A stretch of 15,107 nucleotides of DNA from CAZRIP01 sp964600165 (GCA_964600165.1 CAZRIP010000099.1:1-15107); one strand, 5' to 3'; positions 1-8,190 are shown, counted from the first letter of the stretch. A program made the numbers and translations. The notes: generated from the letters alone by a model not told the origin.

Positions 1-176
1 TCATTCCAGCCAGCGCTCGCAGGTTCCAGCCACTGCATCGCCGCGTTGCGCACTTCCCGCGTCAGGCTGTCAAAGAATCGAGCGACGCGATCGACGTTGT
101 ATACGCCTGTCGCGCCGATCCGAGCAGTAGTTAACGATGCCACGGATTCCTCGCCAAATGCCGGGCCTGATGTCAT
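1..176 (-). CDS. Partial gene of unknown function (5' end only)
   Basis: Reading leftwards from an ATG at 176-174, the frame is open for 58 codons and leaves the window. It begins MTSGPAFGEESVASL and continues through VYNVDRVARFFDSLTREV and MQWLEPASAGW. A strong purine-rich Shine-Dalgarno run (GAGGAGGAGGA, complement of 177-187) lies directly upstream of the ATG. The predicted peptide has an ordinary amphipathic, soluble-protein composition. I do not recognise the family. It overlaps the upstream part of the plus-strand HNH frame, so at most one of the two is probably functional across 46-176. The Shine-Dalgarno sequence and the natural-looking peptide favour this gene there. It would be transcribed away from the HNH region. 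The alternative is that it is an antisense shadow of an intact HNH gene. Confidence 0.5.
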   Translation of the reverse strand, partial: MTSGPAFGEESVASLTTARIGATGVYNVDRVARFFDSLTREVRNAAMQWLEPASAGWN

Positions 177-645
177 TCCTCCTCCTCAACATCGCTTTCA
201 CTTTACCGGGGATGGACAACTGCTTTCGTTGGTGACACGTTTGCGTGGACTGCTGAGGCACAAATACCCTGGCGGTCTGTTAGCGGATATCTTCAGAGAT
301 GCGGCGTCGGCGTTGCTTGAGAAGATCGAGCGGGATCGCCTGCCAAATTCTAAGCCGATGAATCGACGCCAAGCCGGAAGCGTTCCAAAAGGTCAGCGGC
401 TTGGAAGCCGCATCGTCCCAAAACGCGTCAAACGTGAAGTTTGGGCACGCGACGACGGGCGGTGCGCCTTCATCGCGCTCGATGGAAGACGCTGCGAGAG
501 TCGAGACGCACTCGAATACGACCATATTATTCCGTGGGCCGACGGCGGAAGATCGGACACTCCCGCGAATATTCGTCTGCTTTGCCGGGCCCACAATCAG
601 CGTTTGGGAAGAAAGAGATTTGGCCCGCGGCCGCAAGACAGATAA
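46..645 (+). CDS. HNH endonuclease-domain protein (5' boundary unresolved, possibly a truncated remnant)
   Basis: The C-terminal half is a clear HNH (His-Me finger) nuclease domain. It has a Cys at 463-465 in RCAF and one at 493-495 in RRC, then LEYDHIIPWADGG with the catalytic-type Asp-His at 520-525. The Asn of NIRLLC is at 568-570, its Cys at 583-585 and the His of AHNQ at 592-594. The preceding region from about 190 (HRFHFTGDG, LRGLLRHKYPGG, ALLEKIERDRL) matches the helical region I associate with one group of HNH proteins, usually preceded by a longer N-terminus. The frame is open to the left edge with no in-frame ATG before 358. The TTG at 46 has no visible ribosome site. Either the gene starts outside the window, or it is a 5'-truncated remnant next to the minus-strand gene starting at 176. 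Codon use is visibly less GC-rich than in the large genes. The substrate is unknown; family members cut DNA and are often linked to mobile elements. Confidence 0.7.
   Translation: MRTSRVRLSKNRATRSTLYTPVAPIRAVVNDATDSSPNAGPDVIPPPQHRFHFTGDGQLLSLVTRLRGLLRHKYPGGLLADIFRDAASALLEKIERDRLPNSKPMNRRQAGSVPKGQRLGSRIVPKRVKREVWARDDGRCAFIALDGRRCESRDALEYDHIIPWADGGRSDTPANIRLLCRAHNQRLGRKRFGPRPQDR
177..187 (-). promoter_or_regulatory. Ribosome binding site of the leftmost minus-strand gene
   Basis: The complement reads GAGGAGGAGGA immediately before ATG (176-174). It contains AGGAGG at usable spacing, the strongest Shine-Dalgarno match seen in the window. It supports the start chosen for the partial gene. The same bases encode a Pro-Pro-Pro run in the overlapping HNH frame, so the purine run could instead be coding sequence. 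Confidence 0.5.
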
Positions 646-658
646 TTCGAGCTCGAAT
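645..658. repeat. 14-bp palindrome overlapping the larger palindrome
   Basis: ATTCGAGCTCGAAT is perfectly self-complementary. It starts at the last base of the HNH stop codon and shares CGAAT (654-658) with the left end of the 36-bp palindrome. In RNA the two hairpins would be mutually exclusive, although a zero-loop 14-bp palindrome makes only a weak hairpin. Confidence 0.7.
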
Positions 659-689
659 ACATAGTGTGTCCGGACACACTATGTATTCG
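654..689. repeat. 36-bp perfect palindrome between convergent genes; candidate bidirectional terminator
   Basis: The left half (654-671, CGAATACATAGTGTGTCC) is the exact reverse complement of the right half (672-689), with no spacer. It lies 8 nt after the HNH stop (643-645) and 22 nt before the last base of the convergent giant gene (stop 714-712). That position fits a bidirectional terminator. No T-tract follows on either strand, so classical intrinsic termination is not evident. Its left end interlocks with a second perfect palindrome at 645-658 (ATTCGAGCTCGAAT), so CGAAT at 654-658 can pair with either flank. Alternatives are two abutted transposon ends, a protein-binding site, or a small palindromic repeat element. 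The palindrome is directly visible; its function is inference. Confidence 0.85.
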
Positions 690-711
690 CGAAGGGTGAC
701 GTGCAGCGGCG

Positions 712-3700
712 TTACTTCGGCGTGGCGACGGGGGCGGGAGGCGCGGCCGGGACGGCGTCGGGGGCGGCCGCCCCGCCGCCATCCGTCTCGTCGTCGGGAC
801 CGGGCAGCGGCGGAGGCGCGGCCGGCGCGGGCTTTCTCTTGAACAGGTCCTTGAGGCCGCCGCCCGAGGAGCCGTAGGGCTGCGGCTTCTTGACGAAGGT
901 CATCTTCGTCTGCATCTTGAGGGACAGCCACATCGCGAGCAGCATCAAGGGCTCGTGCATCATCGGGTTCTGCAGCAGCCAGCCCGGGGTGTAGCCGCCC
1001 AGCCATTGCCAGGCCGGGTTGAGGATGCTCAGCGCGCCGATCGTCGGCAGCCAGTGCGCCATCGTGAGAGCGGTCATCACGCCGCCGACGATGCCGATCG
1101 AAAGCACGCCCAGCGTCGGCAACGTCTCCGGCTTGAACGAGCGCTCCGGCATGAAGATCTGCGAGCTGTTGAGCGCGTTGTACTCGACTTGGCGCTGGAC
1201 GTTGCGCAGCAGGAGCTCCATCAGTACCTCGCGCTTGGCGACTTCTCTTCCATTCCAATTGATCGTCTCGTCGCTCTTCAGGATCTTGCTCAGCGTCTCT
1301 TGCGCGCCGCGCGGATCGTCCTTGAACGCCGCGAGGTCCGAGCCGAAGATCTCGCGCACGCGGCGCGACAGGATCAGCTCGCGCGCCGAGCCCAAGGTGT
1401 CGAGGTCGGCGACCGAGGCGTCCTCGAGGCCGCGCTGGAGGATCTCGTCGCGCGACATGTGCGAGAGCTGCGCGTCGGTCATCGCCTCGGCCGCGGGCCG
1501 CACCTTTTCCGCCAGCGCGTTCCATTCGGCCTCGTTGGCGAACTTGCCGCTGATCTTCTTGCCGCCGCGGTCGACGACGCTCTTGCGCACGAGGTCCTCG
1601 ACGATGCCGTCGACGAGGAACTCGTGATAGTTCTCGGCGACCGTGGCCAGGAAATGGTCGAGGACCTGGCGATCCGTCATGGTCTCGACGCCCTCGGGCG
1701 CGCCGCCTTCCTTGGCCCACTTGTCGCGCGCTCCGGCGGCGATCTGCTTGATGAGCCGGGCCTCGTCGCCGAGCCGCGCGCTCTCGAAGACGGGAGACGC
1801 GACCTCGCGGAACATCGGGTCGTTCATCAGCGTGCCGGCGTCGGTGAAGTAGAAGAAGTCGCGCGTCGCCTTGTCGCCGAGGCGGTCGGGGTCGATGCGG
1901 CCCTGGCCCTGCGTGAAATTGACGAGCGAGGTCTTTTGGGGGTCGAGGCCGTACATGTTGACCTCGCTGTAGGCCTTGAGCTTCATGTCGAGGCCGCGGC
2001 TGGCGCCGACGGTCAACAGCACGATCTTGGCCGTGCCTTCTTCCAGAGCCTTGAGGTTCTGCTTCTCGCGGACCTCGTCGGCGCGGAAGAGCTTCTCGGC
2101 CTTGAACGTGTCGCCGACGCTGTAGCGCACGATCTCGGCGCTGGTCAAGCCCTTCTTTTGCAGCAGCTCGTCGACGCGCTCGAGCTCCCCGGGCGTGTTG
2201 ATGACGACGACGGAAAGCTTGTCCTTGCCCCGCATGGCGTGGTCGAAGGCGGCGTCGGTCAGGCTTTGGACCGCCGCGTCGCGGCCGGCCGCGATCGTGT
2301 ACTGGCCGTCGGCCGTGCGCGTGCCCTCGCCCTTGATCACGACGTTCGCTTTCTCGAGGATGGGCCGCAGGGCCTCAGGCAGCGTGCCCGACAGCGCCAC
2401 CATGTAGCGCGTGCTGCGCACGACGTCGCCCGCGTTGGTCATCTCGAGGTTCTCGAAAGGATTCGTGATCCGCGCGTCCTGGGCCAGCTCGAAGTAAGTG
2501 CGCTGGCCGCCGGTGTCGAGGTCGGTGTAGACTTGGGAGCCGCCGTGGATTTGCAGCGGCTTGCCGCCCTTGTTCGGGTTCTTCATCACGAGCTCGGACG
2601 GGTCTTGGAGCGCCGCGGTCTTGTAGAAGTCCTGCGCCATCGTCCGCGCGTAGCCGTCGATGCTGAACGAGAACCGCTGCGAGCCCTCGACGACGTCGCG
2701 GAAGTTCTTCGCGTCCGTCTTGGTCTTCGCGTCGCCGCCGAACCACGGCGTCGATTCGCCGATGGCTTGGCGCAGGTTCGACGCGAAATCCGTCTCGATC
2801 GCCTGCAGCTCCTGGGCGAAGGCGCTGCCGGGGGTCTTGAGCTCACGCTCCATGCGCTCGCCGCTGATGCCGTACTTGAGGCAGAGGTTGTCGACGGCCT
2901 CCTTGAGGCCTTGGTGCGTCTTGTAAAGCGGGCTGCCGATCTCGACGGTGCCGCGGTCCTTGCCGAGGGAGGTCGGCGGGTCGAGGAAGAGCTGGTCGAA
3001 CTCGTCGTAGATCTGAAAGCGCCGCTCGAGCGGCGACAAGCCGTTCTGAGCCTTCTTGGTCAGGTGCTCGGCGGCCAGGTCCGAGAGCGTCTGGATGCGG
3101 AAGTCCGGCGTCTTGCCGTGGAAGTAGCTCGCATAATCGGCCTGGGCCTGCGCGCGCAGCAGCTCGCCGTGCGTGTTGAAGTCGACGCCGTCGAGATTGG
3201 CTTCCTTGACCACGCCGCGGATGATCGGCATCAAGAGGATCATGGCCAAGCTCGTCTTGCCCGCGCCCGTATGCACGAGCAGGAAAGCCTTGAGCGCCTT
3301 CTTGGCGTCGCCGCCGTTTTGGGCGAGCAGGTCCAGGAAGTTCTTCGCGGCGTCGGTCTGAATGGCCTTGTAGTTCGGGATGCGCGTGACGTCGTGGATG
3401 CGCAGGGCCTCGTCGGCGAGCTCCGCGAAGGCGTTGATGCGCGCCTCGCGATAATCCTTGTTCCCCTCGCCGGACATCTTGCCGGCCATGGCGTCGCGCA
3501 CGAAGTTCTCGCCGTTGTAGCGGTCGACGGCGCCGCCCTCGAAGGAGCGGCGGTGGTGCTCGATCGCGTCGCGATAGATCTGGCGATCCGGGCCCGCGCC
3601 GATGCTCTTGAGGATCTCCGTCATCGTCTTCGACGTGACGTCCTTGATCTCCTGGATCGTCAGCTCGCGGCCGTCGGCCCGCGCGCCTTGCGCGGCGTCG

Positions 3701-6700
3701 CTCAGGGCCTCGACGAGCCGGTCCGTGACGCGGTCGGCGTTCGAGCTCACGGACTTGGTCGAGATGGCGGCGCCGATGCGCTTGAGGATGGACGCGCTGA
3801 TGCCCGGAGCGTCCTCGATGACGACCCAGTTCGCCGTGTTCGAGAGCTTCTCGACGACCTCGGGATTGCTGATCCCGACGCCGTCGATGACGATCTCGGG
3901 GGCCTTCGGCTTGCCGCTCGGGAACGAGGCGGGGTCTTTCTTGAACCGCTCGAGCTGCTGCTGATACGCCTTGTAGCGCTCGGGGAAAGAGTTGGTCTGG
4001 CCGACGATGTCCCGCAAGAGCTCCGGGTTCTTCGTCAGCCGCTGGCGGACCGCCTTGTCGGCGACGTCGCGCAGCGCGGGCATCAGGATCATCTCGCGCA
4101 GCGTCTTCAAGGACTCCGGCGACTCGCCTTGGTCGATCGCGCCCTCGACGACGACCTCGCCCGCCCCCGGCTTGGCGCTCTTGTCCGCGAACACGTCGCG
4201 CATGACGACGTCCATGTCGCGCAGGGAGTTGAGATGCTCGTCGCCGACGACGCTCATCGCGAGCAGCTTCGGCAGCTCGATCTTCCCCTTGCGCCCGTCC
4301 TCCGAGAGCCGGCGGAAAGCCTCGAGGTAGATGTCGGAGCCGACCTTGAGCGTGTCTTTCGGGCGTTCGGGCGCCTCGCCGCCGAAGAACTCCTTGACCT
4401 TCCCCCAGCCGAACGTCATCTTCTCGCCGAAGGACATGCCCAGGAACGGGCGGTCGACCTTGAGCTCGTTGCTGACGCCGGCCTCGGAGCTGAACACGCG
4501 CATGAGGTCGCCGTCGCCGTCGAGCGTGCGCATGGCCCGCATCTGCTCCTTGTATTGGTCCATCGACGCGGCGTCTTGATGCGGGGCCTGCGGCAGCAGC
4601 AGCCACGAGGTCTGCTGGGCCATGTCGCCCCAGGCCTCCGACGCCACGAACGCGTTGACGTGCGACGAGCCGCCGAAATCCCCCGGCGTCCCGCCGAAAG
4701 CCGCCTGGACGCCGTAAGAGACGTCGCGCAGCACTTCCTTGCTGACCTCGGCGACCAGGAAATACTTGAGCGCGCCGTCGGCGAAGCCCCCCGTCGTCAG
4801 CGCGAGCTTGGCGAGCTGGCGGCCCGCGCTCGTCGCCAGGCCGGCGATGCCGGGGCTCGGGCGGATCGACTCGACGCCCTGACCCAGAGAGCGCCACATG
4901 CCGGCCTTGGCGAGCGAGCCCGCCTCGGCGTCGGCGCCCGCCGACATGCGGCCGAACGCTTTCGACAGCGCCTCGAGCGGACCCGACGACTCGCCGAGCG
5001 CGCGGACTTGGCCCATCACGCCGGTCGTCGGCAGCGACTCGGTCGGCAAGGGATTGAAGAGCATCAAGAAGCCGGTCTTCGCGCCGAAGGAGGCTCCGCC
5101 GAGCGCGCCCTGCGCGATCGCGTCGCCGTAGCCCTTGTAGGACGAGCTGCCGGGCTGCCGGTGCTCGGCGATGGCGTACATGCCCGCCGACATGCCCCCG
5201 CTCGCCGCCGCCATCGTCGCCGCCATTTTGACCTGGTAAACGACGGAGCGCGTCAGGATCGACGTCGCGCCGCGCGTGGAGAGCGCGCGTACCGCCGCCT
5301 CCGTGCCCTGCGAGGGCAGGCCCAGCGTGACCGCGATGTTGCGGCTGACGTTCAGGAAGACCTTGGAGGCGAAGTTGGCGCCCTTGGCGGCCCCGCGCAG
5401 CGCCATCGAGACGAGCTTGCCGACCGCGCCGAGCTTTTGGAGCACCTCGAGCTTGGAAAGGGTCGTCAGCAGCTCCGCGAGCGCCTTGAAGGCCTCGCCG
5501 ACGGCCTTGAAGGCGGCCATCGCGACCGGACCGGCCACGGCCATCAGCAGCGCGCCCGCGAAGATGTCGAAGACCATCGTGCCGCCCATGTAGCCCTTGG
5601 CGGCGTCCGGCAGCAGCTTGAACGCGCTGTTGAGGTTGGCCTGCGCGATCGACGCGGCGTCCGATTTGAGGTTCGACGTCAGCATCGACATGATGTCGAA
5701 GCCGGAGTCGGGATCGCTCTTGTCGCGGTCGAGGCGCGCCTTGGCCTTGGCCGTCGCGTCGGGATCGAGCTGGGCGAGCAGGTCGTTGACCTTCGCGTAA
5801 TCGCCCGCCGCCAGAGCGTCCATGGCCTGGTCGCGGATCGGCTTGTTCTGGAACAAGACCTGCCACGCCTTGTAATTGAGCGCCTTGGCGCCGAGCTCCC
5901 CGGCCGCGTCCCGCCCGCCGCCGATGTTGAACGCGCGGTCGATGAAGCGGAACTCGTACCACTTCTCGTCGTCGGTCTTCTTCGAGCTCAACATCTTCGT
6001 GGCGTACATGTTGAGCTGGTTGAGCAGGTCGAAGGACTGCATGTTCGCCGTGAAGTTCCCGAGGATCTGCGAGAGGTTCGTCTGATAGACCTTGAGCGCG
6101 GCCTGCGTCTTCTTGAGCGAATCGGCGCTCGGAGGCCCGTTGGCCATGCCGAGCAGCGCGAAGAGCTCCTTGGATTGATCCTGCAGCGGGGCCAGGGCGT
6201 TCTTGACCGCGGACACGTCGTCTCCGAGCCTCTGAACGGACTCGATCGCCGCGACCATGCTCTGGAAAAGCGCGATCGCGCGCCGCACCTCGGGGGACTG
6301 GTTCTCGGGCTTGAGGAACTCCTGGTAGAGGTTCCCGTTGACGTCGCCGAGAGCGTCCTTGAGCACGCGGTCGCCGGCGAAGACGTTGAACTGCTTGGCC
6401 AGGTAGAGCGCCTGCAGCTGCTTGGTCTGCGCGAGGAGCTCCTTGACGTCGTCGGCCAAGATCGGCGCCTCGCGGCTCGTGTAGCGCGCGCGCGACAGCG
6501 CGTTCGAGAAGGCGTTGGCGACTTCCTGGAGCATCCCGTCGACGGATTGCTTCTGGAGCTTCTCCATCTCCGGGATCATCTCCTTCTCGGCCTGGTCGAG
6601 CAGCCGCTGCGCCTCGGCCGTCATCTTCGGGTCGCCCGCGATGCCGGTGCCGCCCTTCATCTTGTCGTTCTTGAGGCGCCAGACCTCGACGGCCATCGTC

Positions 6701-8133
6701 TGCACCTGGAAGCGCTGGATCTGAAGCTGGGCGAGCCGGACCCATCGGTCCATCTCGTTCATGATCGCCTGGCGATCCTGATCGTTGAGGCCCGGTTTGA
6801 GGGTCCCCTGCTCGAGCTGGCTCTTCACGAACAGGCGCTGCTGCGCGTCGGCCGCGAAGCCGAGATACTGGATCGCCTCGGCGGCGATGGCCTTGAGCGT
6901 CGCCGAGTCCTTGAACTCGGGCGGCAGCGTGTTATCGAGGTCGCGCGAGGGCTTCATGTCGGACATGGCGGACAACCACGGCCACGGGATGCTCGCCGAG
7001 TTCGCGGCGACCGTCTGGCCGGACTCGAAGCCCTGAAGGATCTTCTGAATGTCCTCCTGCTTCATCTGCGTGATGTCGACGCCCGAGCCGTCCTTCTTGT
7101 CGAACGGGTTGTAGGACAAGCCCGAGACCGACGTGAAGTAGTAGACGAACTGCGAGAGCAGGCTCTTTTGCAGCAGATCGAGCTGGTTGTTGTTGTAATA
7201 GGCGAGCACGCGCTGCTGCATGTTCTTGAGCTTCTCGGCCATCTGGCGCAGCTCGTCGGGGCTGAAGGTCGCGCCGGAGTCGACCTTCTTGTTGAGCTCC
7301 TGCATCTCCGCGTCGAAGTCCTTGATGTCCTGCGGGAACTTCGACTGGATGTCCTTGAGCTGCGCCTGGATCTTGGTCTTCGAGTCGGCCGGCGTGCTCG
7401 GATCGTCGAGCAGGTCCTGGAGATCCGTGCGGCCCCAGAAGATGCGGACGACCATGTGGACCATGCTGTTGAACGCGCGGCTGTAGGAGACCTTCTGCTT
7501 CTCCTGGCCGCTGTCGTTGTAGGTGAAGCCGAGCTGCTCGATGCGCAGCGCGCGCTGGTCGCCGGGATCGGGCTGCCGGACGGTGAAAGCCTGGAAATCC
7601 TGCGCGATGCGCCGGACCTGGACGTCCTGAGTGACCACGCCGACCCCGGCGTTGCGCGCGACGATATGGCGGAAGTTGGGCCCGGAGGCCACGACTTCCT
7701 GCGACGTATGCATGTCGTCGAGGCGCTGCGCCTCGTTGGCCGAGTTCGTGTAGAAGCGCATCAGAGCGAGCGCGGAGCTCTGGTCGCTCTGCATGGTCTG
7801 CAGGCCCGTCTGAAGCTGCTGCAGCTGCTGGACGAGCTGCGGCGATTTGTCGATCTGGGGGTCCATGCGGCGCAGGTAATCGATCGCGCGCTGACGCTCG
7901 GGGGCGCTCAGGCTGGTGTTCTTCTGGATCAGCTGGATCGTCTGCGCCACGTTCGCGTCGTGGACGTCGAAGAAACGCTTGGCGCCCGCGTCCCAGACGC
8001 GGTGGCTGCCCGCCGGAGGGTCGTCGGCCCAGGCGCGGCTCCAGCCGTCGAGGCCGGGGCCGAGGAAGGCGACGCAAAACGCCACGGCGCTCGCCAGGAC
8101 CTTCTTCAAAACCGTTTTCAGACGGCGTTTCAT
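712..8133 (-). CDS. Giant envelope protein with a SecA-like ATPase motor (2473 aa)
   Basis: The N-terminus (MKRRLKTVLKK, a hydrophobic core at residues 12-25, then AWA|DD at 34-36) reads as a Sec signal peptide. Residues about 37-850 are mostly helical, charged and Gln-rich. Hydrophobic stretches follow at about 854-876, 966-989 and 1009-1026 (Gly-rich). Residues about 1160-1600 are soluble and helical. Residues about 1600-2115 are a SecA-like superfamily 2 motor: GAGKT 1623-1627, DEFD 1710-1713, SGT 1915-1917, ASRGLD 2044-2049 and QGQGR 2075-2079. A helical region follows, then C-terminal hydrophobic segments near 2342-2371 and 2383-2406 and a Pro-rich tail. Housekeeping SecA is about 800-900 residues and has no signal peptide or membrane segments. 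I infer an energised membrane-anchored translocase or remodelling ATPase, not housekeeping SecA. The start is the first ATG, with only a weak GAGAG upstream. It is the last gene of the same-strand block, 151 bp after its neighbour. Substrate and topology are unknown. Confidence 0.85.
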   Translation of the reverse strand: MKRRLKTVLKKVLASAVAFCVAFLGPGLDGWSRAWADDPPAGSHRVWDAGAKRFFDVHDANVAQTIQLIQKNTSLSAPERQRAIDYLRRMDPQIDKSPQLVQQLQQLQTGLQTMQSDQSSALALMRFYTNSANEAQRLDDMHTSQEVVASGPNFRHIVARNAGVGVVTQDVQVRRIAQDFQAFTVRQPDPGDQRALRIEQLGFTYNDSGQEKQKVSYSRAFNSMVHMVVRIFWGRTDLQDLLDDPSTPADSKTKIQAQLKDIQSKFPQDIKDFDAEMQELNKKVDSGATFSPDELRQMAEKLKNMQQRVLAYYNNNQLDLLQKSLLSQFVYYFTSVSGLSYNPFDKKDGSGVDITQMKQEDIQKILQGFESGQTVAANSASIPWPWLSAMSDMKPSRDLDNTLPPEFKDSATLKAIAAEAIQYLGFAADAQQRLFVKSQLEQGTLKPGLNDQDRQAIMNEMDRWVRLAQLQIQRFQVQTMAVEVWRLKNDKMKGGTGIAGDPKMTAEAQRLLDQAEKEMIPEMEKLQKQSVDGMLQEVANAFSNALSRARYTSREAPILADDVKELLAQTKQLQALYLAKQFNVFAGDRVLKDALGDVNGNLYQEFLKPENQSPEVRRAIALFQSMVAAIESVQRLGDDVSAVKNALAPLQDQSKELFALLGMANGPPSADSLKKTQAALKVYQTNLSQILGNFTANMQSFDLLNQLNMYATKMLSSKKTDDEKWYEFRFIDRAFNIGGGRDAAGELGAKALNYKAWQVLFQNKPIRDQAMDALAAGDYAKVNDLLAQLDPDATAKAKARLDRDKSDPDSGFDIMSMLTSNLKSDAASIAQANLNSAFKLLPDAAKGYMGGTMVFDIFAGALLMAVAGPVAMAAFKAVGEAFKALAELLTTLSKLEVLQKLGAVGKLVSMALRGAAKGANFASKVFLNVSRNIAVTLGLPSQGTEAAVRALSTRGATSILTRSVVYQVKMAATMAAASGGMSAGMYAIAEHRQPGSSSYKGYGDAIAQGALGGASFGAKTGFLMLFNPLPTESLPTTGVMGQVRALGESSGPLEALSKAFGRMSAGADAEAGSLAKAGMWRSLGQGVESIRPSPGIAGLATSAGRQLAKLALTTGGFADGALKYFLVAEVSKEVLRDVSYGVQAAFGGTPGDFGGSSHVNAFVASEAWGDMAQQTSWLLLPQAPHQDAASMDQYKEQMRAMRTLDGDGDLMRVFSSEAGVSNELKVDRPFLGMSFGEKMTFGWGKVKEFFGGEAPERPKDTLKVGSDIYLEAFRRLSEDGRKGKIELPKLLAMSVVGDEHLNSLRDMDVVMRDVFADKSAKPGAGEVVVEGAIDQGESPESLKTLREMILMPALRDVADKAVRQRLTKNPELLRDIVGQTNSFPERYKAYQQQLERFKKDPASFPSGKPKAPEIVIDGVGISNPEVVEKLSNTANWVVIEDAPGISASILKRIGAAISTKSVSSNADRVTDRLVEALSDAAQGARADGRELTIQEIKDVTSKTMTEILKSIGAGPDRQIYRDAIEHHRRSFEGGAVDRYNGENFVRDAMAGKMSGEGNKDYREARINAFAELADEALRIHDVTRIPNYKAIQTDAAKNFLDLLAQNGGDAKKALKAFLLVHTGAGKTSLAMILLMPIIRGVVKEANLDGVDFNTHGELLRAQAQADYASYFHGKTPDFRIQTLSDLAAEHLTKKAQNGLSPLERRFQIYDEFDQLFLDPPTSLGKDRGTVEIGSPLYKTHQGLKEAVDNLCLKYGISGERMERELKTPGSAFAQELQAIETDFASNLRQAIGESTPWFGGDAKTKTDAKNFRDVVEGSQRFSFSIDGYARTMAQDFYKTAALQDPSELVMKNPNKGGKPLQIHGGSQVYTDLDTGGQRTYFELAQDARITNPFENLEMTNAGDVVRSTRYMVALSGTLPEALRPILEKANVVIKGEGTRTADGQYTIAAGRDAAVQSLTDAAFDHAMRGKDKLSVVVINTPGELERVDELLQKKGLTSAEIVRYSVGDTFKAEKLFRADEVREKQNLKALEEGTAKIVLLTVGASRGLDMKLKAYSEVNMYGLDPQKTSLVNFTQGQGRIDPDRLGDKATRDFFYFTDAGTLMNDPMFREVASPVFESARLGDEARLIKQIAAGARDKWAKEGGAPEGVETMTDRQVLDHFLATVAENYHEFLVDGIVEDLVRKSVVDRGGKKISGKFANEAEWNALAEKVRPAAEAMTDAQLSHMSRDEILQRGLEDASVADLDTLGSARELILSRRVREIFGSDLAAFKDDPRGAQETLSKILKSDETINWNGREVAKREVLMELLLRNVQRQVEYNALNSSQIFMPERSFKPETLPTLGVLSIGIVGGVMTALTMAHWLPTIGALSILNPAWQWLGGYTPGWLLQNPMMHEPLMLLAMWLSLKMQTKMTFVKKPQPYGSSGGGLKDLFKRKPAPAAPPPLPGPDDETDGGGAAAPDAVPAAPPAPVATPK
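1789..3336 (-). other. SecA-like motor domain within the giant protein (residues about 1600-2115)
   Basis: The motif order matches SecA NBD1, an intervening domain, then NBD2. IQTDAAKNFLD stands at the Q-motif position. HTGAGKTSL compares with SecA's TGEGKT. FNTHGELLRAQAQADY stands where SecA has VNDYLARRD. IYDEFDQLFLDP compares with VDEVDSILID. About 200 residues later comes VALSGTLPE (SecA: GMTGT), a gap able to hold a preprotein-binding-domain equivalent. GASRGLDM compares with AGRGTDI. QGQGRIDPDRLGD followed by RDFFYFTD compares with QLRGRSGRQGD followed by a strand such as RFFLS. The second Arg of motif VI (R2084) lies two residues further on than in SecA. The SecA sequences are from memory of the family; the residues here are read directly. 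Edges are approximate. Confidence 0.75.
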
Positions 8134-8171
8134 GGCTCTCGAGAAGTGTATCTAGAGGAGAACGCGGGACC

Positions 8172-8190
8172 CAGGGACCTATGGTCCTTG
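8172..8190. repeat. Hairpin in the leader of the giant gene
   Basis: CAGGGACC, TAT loop, GGTCCTTG: an 8-bp stem including one G-T/wobble position, about 39 nt from the giant gene's start codon. It could act in the leader RNA or be an operator. No partner gene identifies it. Confidence 0.35.

Noticed and set aside
654..689. Firm call of an intrinsic terminator
   Set aside because: The stem is perfect but no T-tract follows on either strand, so it is listed as a palindrome with termination only as a possibility.
2843..6745. 1300-codon minus-strand frame within the giant gene in another phase
   Set aside because: Arg/Gly/Ala/Pro-rich out-of-frame reading of the same DNA; the main frame has coherent motifs.
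712..8133. Calling the giant gene secA
   Set aside because: The motor motifs are SecA-like, but length, signal peptide, membrane segments and absence of the C-terminal zinc motif exclude housekeeping SecA.
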